From positions 49,974,645 through 50,038,644 of the forward strand of contig CM033393.1 of NCBI GenBank assembly GCA_019426215.1: a DNA stretch of 64,000 nucleotides, in the 5' to 3' direction. A model generated the notes under the pieces. That model had not been told where the DNA came from. It did no database searches and saw only the letters and a list, made by a program, of their open reading frames with translations. The translations under genes and the position numbers were made by a program. Of the stretch, positions 57,150 through 64,000 are shown one piece after another. Each line of letters starts with the position of its first letter. Within the stretch, counting starts at the first letter, position 1. The stretch is from Buddleja alternifolia. Its lineage: Eukaryota; Streptophyta; Magnoliopsida; Lamiales; Scrophulariaceae.

Positions 57150-60100
57150 ATGAGTATTTACTCGATCAGCAACAACATCAATAATGAAAATATATATCTC
57201 GCTGATAGTACAACAACTCACACCATCCTCAAAAATAAAAAATACTTCTCTTATTTAGTAATGCAAGAAGCCAATGTTAATACTATATCAGGTAGTGCAA
57301 AATTAATTGAAGGCTCCGGCAGAGCTAATATATTGTTACCCGGAGGAACACAATTTTATATTGATGAAGCCTTATATTCTACTAAGTCTCAAAGAAATTT
57401 ACTAAGCTTCAAAGATATCCGCCGAAATGGATATCATATTGAGACAACAAGTGATGGCAATATTGAGTATCTTTACATCACTAATACAATATCTGGTAAC
57501 AAATGTATATTGGAAAAGTTGCCAGCATTGTCTTCCGGTTTGTACTACACGCATATATCTACTATTGAAACATATGTTATTGTAAACCAGAAGTTTACAA
57601 ATCAAAATAAGTTTGTTGTTTGGCATGACCGGTTGGGCCACCCTGGATCAATTATGATGCGAAAGATAATTGAGAATTCATATGGTCATCCATTGAAGAG
57701 CCAGCAGATTCTTCAATCGAATGATTTCTCATGTGCTGTTTGTTCACAAGGAAAATTGATTATTAGACCATCAACAACAAAAGTAGGAAGTGAATCTCTT
57801 ACGTTTTTGGAACGTATTCAAGGCGATATTTGTGGACCAATACACCCGTCGTGTGGACCATTTAGATATTTTATGGTTTTAATTGATGCATCAACAAGAT
57901 GGTCACATGTATCTTTGTTATCAACTCGCAACCTGGCGTTTGCGAGATTGCTTGCTCAATTGATTAGACTACGAGCACATTTTCCTGATTATCCTATTAA
58001 GAAGATACGCCTTGATAATGCGGGTGAATTTACTTACAAAACGTTCAATGACTATTGTATGTCTATTGGAATTGATGTTGAACATCCTGTAGCACATGTT
58101 CATACACAAAATGGTCTAGCAAAATCGTTTATTAAGCGTCTACAATTAATTGCAAGACCTTTACTTATGAGATCAAAACTTCCTATTTCTTGTTGGGGAC
58201 ATGTTATTTTGCATGCAGCAGCACTTTCGCATAAGGCCAACAAGCTATCATAAATTCTCCCCATTACACTTGGTTTTTGGTCAGGAACCAAATATTTCCC
58301 ATCTAAAAATTTTTTGGATGTGCGGTATATGTTCCAATTGCTCCACCACAACGCACTGGGTCCTCAAAGGAAGTTGGGAATATATGTTGGATTCGAGTCT
58401 CCATCAATAATAAAGTATCTAGAGCTATTGACTGGCGATTTATTTACGGCTCGATTTGCTGATTGTCATTTTGATGAATCAGATTTCCCAACATTAGGGG
58501 GAGAAAATAAGCAGCTGGAAAAGAAAATTAGTTGGAATGAATTATCTTTATATCATCTTGATCCTCGAACAAAACAAAGTGAACTGGAAGTTCAAAAGAT
58601 AATTCACTTGCAAGGTTTAGCTAACCAACTGCCAGACGCATTTACTGACATAAAAAAAAGTGACTAAGTCACATGTACCAGCTATTAATGCTCCAGTAAG
58701 AATTGTTGTCCTTGAAGGTCAAAGTAATGAGTCTACTGCACGCCTGAAGCGTGGTAGACCTATCGGTTCCAAAGATAGTCATCCTCGAAAAAGAAAAGGA
58801 GCTAAGAATCAAGATGGTCTAATCGAGGATAAAATAACTCCAGAAGAGTCCCCAGTCATAACTAATATTTCGGTTCCAGAAGAACCTCAGGTACCTGAAA
58901 CTTGTGAAAATAATGAGATCTCAATAGATTATGTTATGAACGGGAAACGATGGAATCGAAATGAAGTCAACGTTGACGATAAATTTGCATATGATGTAGC
59001 GCTAAATATGATGAATGATAATGAGGATCAAGAACCAAAGTCTGTTAATGAATGTCGACAAAGAAATGATTGGCCAAAATGGAAAGACGCAATGAGGGCA
59101 GAGTTAAACTCGCTTGAACAAACGAAAAGTTTTTGGACCTGTAGTCCGTACACCTGAAGATGTAAAAGTTTTTGGACCTGTAGTCCGTACACCTGAAGAT
59201 GTAAAAGTTTTTGGACCTGTAGTCCGTACACCTGAAGATGTAAAGCCAGTAGGATACAAATGGGTATTTATGCGAAAACGAAATGAAAAAAGTGAAATTG
59301 TAAGATATAAGGCACGTCTTGTTGCCCAAGGGTTTTCGCAACGACCTGACATAAATTACGAGGAGACTTATTTTCCTGTGGTGGATGCAACTACTTTTCG
59401 TTATATAATAAGTCTGGCAGTGCATGAAAAACTTGATTTGCGTCTAATGGATGTTATTACAGCCTATTTGTATGGCTCGCTTGATAAGATATGTATATGA
59501 AAATCCCTGAAGGATTTAATATGCCTGAAGCATATAAATCAAGTTCTCGAGAACATTATTCAATTAAATTAAGTAAGTCATTGTATGGACTGAAACAATC
59601 TGGATCAATGTGGTATAATTGTCTCAGTGAATATTTGTTGAAGGAAGGATATAAGAATGATCAAATTTGTCCTTGTATTTTCATGAAAAGATCTGGAAAT
59701 GAGTTTGTTATAATTACAGTTTATGTTGACGATTTAAATATCGTTGGAACTCCTGAAGAGATTTAAAAAACTGTTAATTGCTTAAAGAAAGAATTTGAGA
59801 TGAAAGATCTTGGAAGAACAAAATTTTGCCTTGGACTACGAATTGAATATTTAAAGAACGAAATTTTTGTATATCAAGACGCTTATATATCAAAGGTGCT
59901 AAAGCGTTTCTACGTGGATAAATCACATCCATTGAGCACCCTGATGGTCGTAAGGTCACTAGATGTGAACAAAGATCATTTTCGACCTCGAGAAAGTGAT
60001 GAAGAACTACTTGGTCCTGAAGTACCATATCTAAGTGCAATCGGTGCACTAATGTATCTTGCTTGTCATACTCGACCTGATATAGCATTCGCTGTTAATC

Positions 60101-60722
60101 TATTAGCAAGATATAGTTCTTTTCCTACACGAAGGCATTGGAATGTGGTTAAACAGGTACTCCGCTACCTTAGAGGAACAATCGATATGGTCTTGTTTTA
60201 TTCAAATGTACCCAAGTCCGAATTGGTTGGATATGCAGATGCTGGATATATGTCTGATCCTCATAATGGTCATTCACAAACATGCTATTTATTTACATGT
60301 GGTGGCACAACCATTTCATGGCGGTCTATGAAACAAACCATATCGGCCACATCATTTAATCATGCAGAATCTTAGCTATTCACTAAGCGAGTCGAGAATG
60401 TGTTTGGTTAAGATCTATAATTAAACATATTCGAGGGACTTGTGGTTTAGTTTCTGGAAAAATGATCCCGACGATCTTATATGAAGATAATTCCGCATGT
60501 ATCGCACAATTGAAAGAAGGGTACATTAAAGGAGATAGAACAATGCATATTTCATCAAAGTTCTTTTTCACTCACGATCTTCAGAAGAATGGTGATATCA
60601 ATGTTCAACAAATCCGTTCCAGAGATAATCTTGCTGATTTGTTCACCAAGGCACTTCCCACAGCAACATTTGAAAAGCTAGTCTACAATATTGGTGTGCG
60701 TAGACTTAAAGATCTTGACTGA
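57150..60722 (+). pseudogene. Defective pol of copia copy 2
   Basis: One long frame (57150-58253) covers pre-integrase (with WHDRLGHPG and C-x2-C) and the integrase core. The first catalytic Asp (GDICGP) and second (LDNAGEF) are present, but the third-position Glu is Lys (58122-58124, GLAKS). Frame breaks follow near 58230, 58670, 59125 and 59485. RT has YVDD, then a TAA at 59764-59766. The RNase H region breaks near 60370 and ends at 60720-60722. A 39-bp unit is present three times at 59129-59245. Confidence 0.9.
59129..59245 (+). repeat. 39-bp unit x3 inside RT N-terminus (copia copy 2)
   Basis: Three head-to-tail 39-bp units at 59129, 59168 and 59207, each encoding VFGPVVRTPEDVK. Being 13 codons, extra units keep the frame. 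The third ends AAG instead of AAA. Confidence 0.92.
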
Positions 60723-60933
60723 TATTGTCATGAAGGGGAGATAATATACGTTGCACTCTTTTTCCCTTAACCAAGGTTTTTCCCACTGGATTTTCCTGGT
60801 AAGGTTTTTAATGAGGCAGCATCTGATTGCGTATTGAAAGAATTATGTACTTTTTTTCCTTCACTAGGTTTTTATCCCACAGGGTTTTTCCTAATAAGGT
60901 TTTAACGAGGCACATTCTTAAGTGATGGACATC

Positions 60934-60943
60934 CAAGGGGGAG
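60934..60943 (+). other. Polypurine tract of copia copy 2
   Basis: AAGGGGGAG directly precedes the 3' LTR. Confidence 0.65.
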
Positions 60944-61222
60944 TGTTATGAATAATTCATTAAGTGGATGTCCATATAACTCCAATACATAATTTAGTGG
61001 ATTCACCTACAACTCCAATATCTCATTTAGTGGATTCACCTACAATTCCATTACCTCATTTTGTAATCAATATTTGATCTTGTTTTGTGCCTATAAATAG
61101 GCTTTGCCATTGTATTGAGAAATACACCAAAATCAAAGAAAAAATTTTCTTCTTAATTCTCTAGTCTCTCTACTTTAGAATATTTGTATATATTTCATAA
61201 TATTTGGGGTTATTTCATAACA
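60944..61222 (+). repeat. 3' LTR of copia copy 2
   Basis: 279 bp, three differences from the 5' LTR. Followed by the target duplication ATTTG. Confidence 0.95.
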
Positions 61223-61227
61223 ATTTG

Positions 61228-62536
61228 GGAATATTATGAATGAACAATTGAGATTATCTTGAAATTTTGAGTCCTCAAATTTTTAAAAATGACCCATCAT
61301 ATATGAGAGTTTGGTATAGGTTATAGATGCCTCAACTTGTCGGAATATAGAGTTTATTTTCATTTTGGGGACATTAACGTCATTGATAACTTGTGGTGAA
61401 ATTAAACCATAAATAAAATGCAATTATTGTCTTAATCAATAACTTTGAACACGTTATGACACCAACCGCTAGTTAATCAAATGTCAACTGATTGAAAGTT
61501 AGACAATTTAATGGAATCACGAAACGTCATTAGCAGATTCGTTTGGATTTTGGTGTGTATTCTTCAATACACATCTGATTTATCAAACAGGTGGTTAGCT
61601 AGAATAAAGCATATTTTGACTAACGATTTAAAGTTTAGTTGTCGATCCAACTGATTAAAGATATCATAATTTGAAGCTATCTCTTATCCCATCTAGTAGA
61701 AATTAATGTGGAACTTGTTTATTGGGTCGTTACTCGTTAGAGCGGATAATCTGGATTTCAAGATTCTCTCCATTTTTCTATCAAAACACAAGTACATATA
61801 TCTCTATACAAAAAATAAAATAATTATTGCAACATTTTTTTTTTTTTGGGTGTGTGTGTGTTAAATAAGGGTTTGCATAAAATAAGAAAAAAGGTTCCAA
61901 ACAAAAAATACATGAAAGTACATCACTACATATATTTTATATATATAGGTGTGGCATAACTATTAAACATAGTAGTTAATCATCATATATGAAAATGACA
62001 ACAAAATAATTACGAAATTAGATTTAACACTAAGTTTTGTTGTAGGACCCCAAAATGGCGAGTATATTTATTGGGTGCATAAACTAATTTGACTATAAGT
62101 TAACCCCCACGGCACCTTCCTCACAGAAAAGAAAACCTCACACAAGAAGTACGTGATACGCACCTCCAATAATTAAGCCATGATGGAACCATGTGAGGTC
62201 CTAATTTTGGTTCTAGACCCCACCCATATTTCACCCCATATATGCCACCTTTGACCTTCTCTATATGCTCTCTCTCTCCTCCTCCTCTCTCTCTCTCTCT
62301 CTTGTGATTACCGCTTCAGCCACAACTTGTTGAGGCTTCTCCCTCTTGTCTCATTAGTAGTCTCTTTGTGCAGGCGATCGATACAATATTAGCTTACAAC
62401 AGAGGTCAAGTTAGATGTACACCAAGCAAATGTACAACTCTCCATCATGAAAAGCATGGGAACTTTCAAGGCCTTTTTTGGCTACTTAAATATTGCTTCA
62501 TGATTGGGGCATGGTATATTTCTATTTCTTATAGTC
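61228..62536. other. Upstream region of 5-phosphatase gene
   Basis: Intergenic DNA, then a probable promoter and 5' leader with a CT-rich microsatellite at 62269-62302. TTTGTGCAG near 62372 may be the acceptor of a leader intron. An ATG at 62500 opens a short frame that overlaps the main start in another frame. Confidence 0.5.
62269..62302 (+). repeat. CT microsatellite in probable 5' leader
   Basis: CTCTCTCTCC, CCTCCTC and CTCTCTCTCTCT runs, typical of plant pyrimidine-rich leaders. Confidence 0.75.
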
Positions 62537-64000
62537 ATGGAGAAAAAACGCCGGAGCGGAAGAGGAAGAAGGTTTCGACGATGGTTTTTTAGGAAGCAAA
62601 AGAGAGATTATCCTTTACGACTTACTGGAATTTCAGGCATAGTACAACTAGTGCATCCTCTCTTGACTTGTTCCATAGTTCATATTTTCTAGCTTTCTGA
62701 TAACTGTAAATTTCGATGTATTGTCAACACAGATGGTGATGAAGATGAAGATGAATTCATTGATGACTTCTCGTTTCAGTCGCTAGAAACGGATCCATGC
62801 ACCACAAACAATGAATTGAGGTTGGTTAGTTTTTGAACTACACAAAGTTAGAACCTATTTGTACCGGCTTTAATTGAGTTTTATCTGTTTCTAGAATTTT
62901 CGTGGGTACATGGAATGTGGCTGGAAAGTCACCTGTAGGAAGCTTGGCTGTAGACTTAGATGAATGGCTAAATCTGAGAGATGCAGCTGACATCTATGTT
63001 CTTGGGTATGTTAAAAGTCAAAACTACGAAACGTAAACTTCTCAATAATATTATGAAATCTTTTCTTTTACCTAAGAAAAAGGTGTTTTTATCCTGCAGA
63101 TTTCAAGAAATTGTCCCTTTGAAAGCAACAACTGTAATCGGAGCGGAGGACCCAACAGAAGCGACGAACTGGAATATACTAATTGGAAAAACGCTCAATG
63201 ACAAATATGGATGTCCATGGTTAACACCTCTGGTACACCCCATCACCAATGAGAATTATAATTATGATGGAGTTTCTGACTCTGAAAGACAACAAAGCGA
63301 TAGTAACCAAACCGATGTTCATGCAAAAGATCAGCCTGGAATTCGGATCGAGCAGAAAAATCAATACAGTAAGTATAAATTAATGGCAAGCAAGAAGATG
63401 GTTGGGGTCTTTATTAGTGTGTGGATGAGAAGGGAACTACTGAAAAGGTATGAAATATCGGGTGTTAAGGTTTGTTCAGTGGCTTGTGGTATAATGGGCT
63501 ATTTGGGAAATAAAGGGTCAGTTTCTGTCAGCATGTCAATTGGTGGAACTAGTTTTTGCTTCATAGCTGCCCATTTAGCATCAGGTGAGAAGAAAGGTGA
63601 TGAAGGAAGAAGGAATCACCAAGTCTCGGAGATTTTTAGGAGAACCACTTTCCCACGGCTCCCTGAGGATGGTGATAAGCTTCATCCGCTGACTATCTTA
63701 GGACATGAGTAAGTTGACCTTTGAGAAAATATAGATCAGTGAGTATAGTTATAACGTAATATGAATTGATAGCATTAGGTAATTCATGTCTTATGACAGG
63801 ATCTGTTCTTTTGTAGAACAGTCGGATATTTTGGTTTGGAGATCTGAACTACAGATTATACCTAGAAGACAATTTAGCAAGGCAGTTAATAAAGGAACAG
63901 GATTGGAGAGCAATGCAGAAGTTTGATCAGTTGGGGAGGGAATTAGAACCTGGCGGTGTATTCCAGGGCTGGAAAGAGGGCAATATAGAATTTGCACCCA
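62537..64000 (+). CDS. Type I inositol polyphosphate 5-phosphatase, 3' partial
   Basis: Exons 62537-62636, 62733-62820, 62895-63005, 63100-63708 and 63822 to the window end give 362 visible codons. The basic start MEKKRRSGRGRR is followed by an acidic stretch, then RIFVGTWNVAGKSPVG (from about residue 63), the start of the catalytic domain, FQEIVPL (101-107), a plant-specific insert, YLGNKGSVSVSM, FIAAHLASGE, and the signature WFGDLNYR (307-314). The final SDHRPV-type motif lies beyond the window. These cytosolic or membrane-associated enzymes remove the 5-phosphate from InsP3 and phosphoinositides. The exon 1 donor appears to be GC (CAG/GCATAG), the only choice I found that joins the frame as ISDGDEDED. 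The last acceptor AACAG/TCGG was chosen because it restores DRIFWFGDLNY. Confidence 0.88.

Larger units (their letters stand above)
55719..61222 (+). mobile_element. Ty1/copia LTR retrotransposon, copy 2 (young, defective)
   Basis: A complete element of 5504 bp. LTRs 55719-55997 and 60944-61222 (279 bp each) differ at three positions that I can see. The target duplication ATTTG lies at 55714-55718 and 61223-61227. The LTR ends TGTTATGA/TCATAACA are perfect 8-bp inverted repeats. It is the same subfamily as 5637-11139, with the same gag deletion, but its pol is less broken. Confidence 0.95.

Noticed and set aside
1..64000. Search for CRISPR arrays, bacterial-type operons or defence systems
   Set aside because: The window is plant nuclear DNA. 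The repeats present are transposons, microsatellites and simple tandem duplications, with no spacer-repeat structure.

Overview
This is a stretch of plant nuclear DNA, almost certainly from a eudicot. It is AT-rich, its genes have GT-AG introns, and it carries Ty1/copia retrotransposons, tRNA-derived SINEs and small inverted-repeat transposons. The gene content (ABCB transporter pair, CLE peptide, BIR-type pseudokinase receptor, RsmD-like methyltransferase, type I inositol-polyphosphate 5-phosphatase) is angiosperm. I lean towards an asterid, but the sequence alone does not fix the family.

Left part (1-25 kb): two tandem full-transporter ABCB genes of the ABCB15 type lie in the same orientation. 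The left copy is cut by the window edge. It carries a one-base deletion just before the second LSGGQ signature, so it is probably a pseudogene. The right copy (19366-24384) is intact, with 7 exons and 1258 codons. Between them lie a young copia element (5637-11139), two inverted-repeat elements, several direct duplications and an orphan piece of ABCB 3' flank. A small hAT-like MITE sits in the 3' flank of the intact copy.

Middle (25-36 kb): a four-unit tandem array of about 150 bp units, then a reverse-strand copia element (26949-33058) with one 1.5-kb LTR and broken gag-pol frames, then a cluster of foldback/MITE elements.

Gene-bearing right half (36-55 kb): a 9-exon plastid-type RsmD-like rRNA methyltransferase, a SINE, a two-exon CLE peptide gene, a second SINE, a single-exon BIR3-like receptor pseudokinase (reverse strand), an uncharacterised coiled-coil protein and a DUF761-type small membrane protein.

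Right end (55-64 kb): a second copy (55719-61222) of the same young copia subfamily, then the 5' part of a type I inositol-polyphosphate 5-phosphatase that runs off the window.

No gene cluster or defence-like system of a new kind is visible. The most interesting material is evolutionary. The two copia copies share a gag deletion, have lost different integrase catalytic residues and differ in the number of an in-frame 39-bp repeat. The ABCB pair has one broken member. Several transposons have clean target-site duplications, and the phosphatase gene has a probable GC-AG intron.
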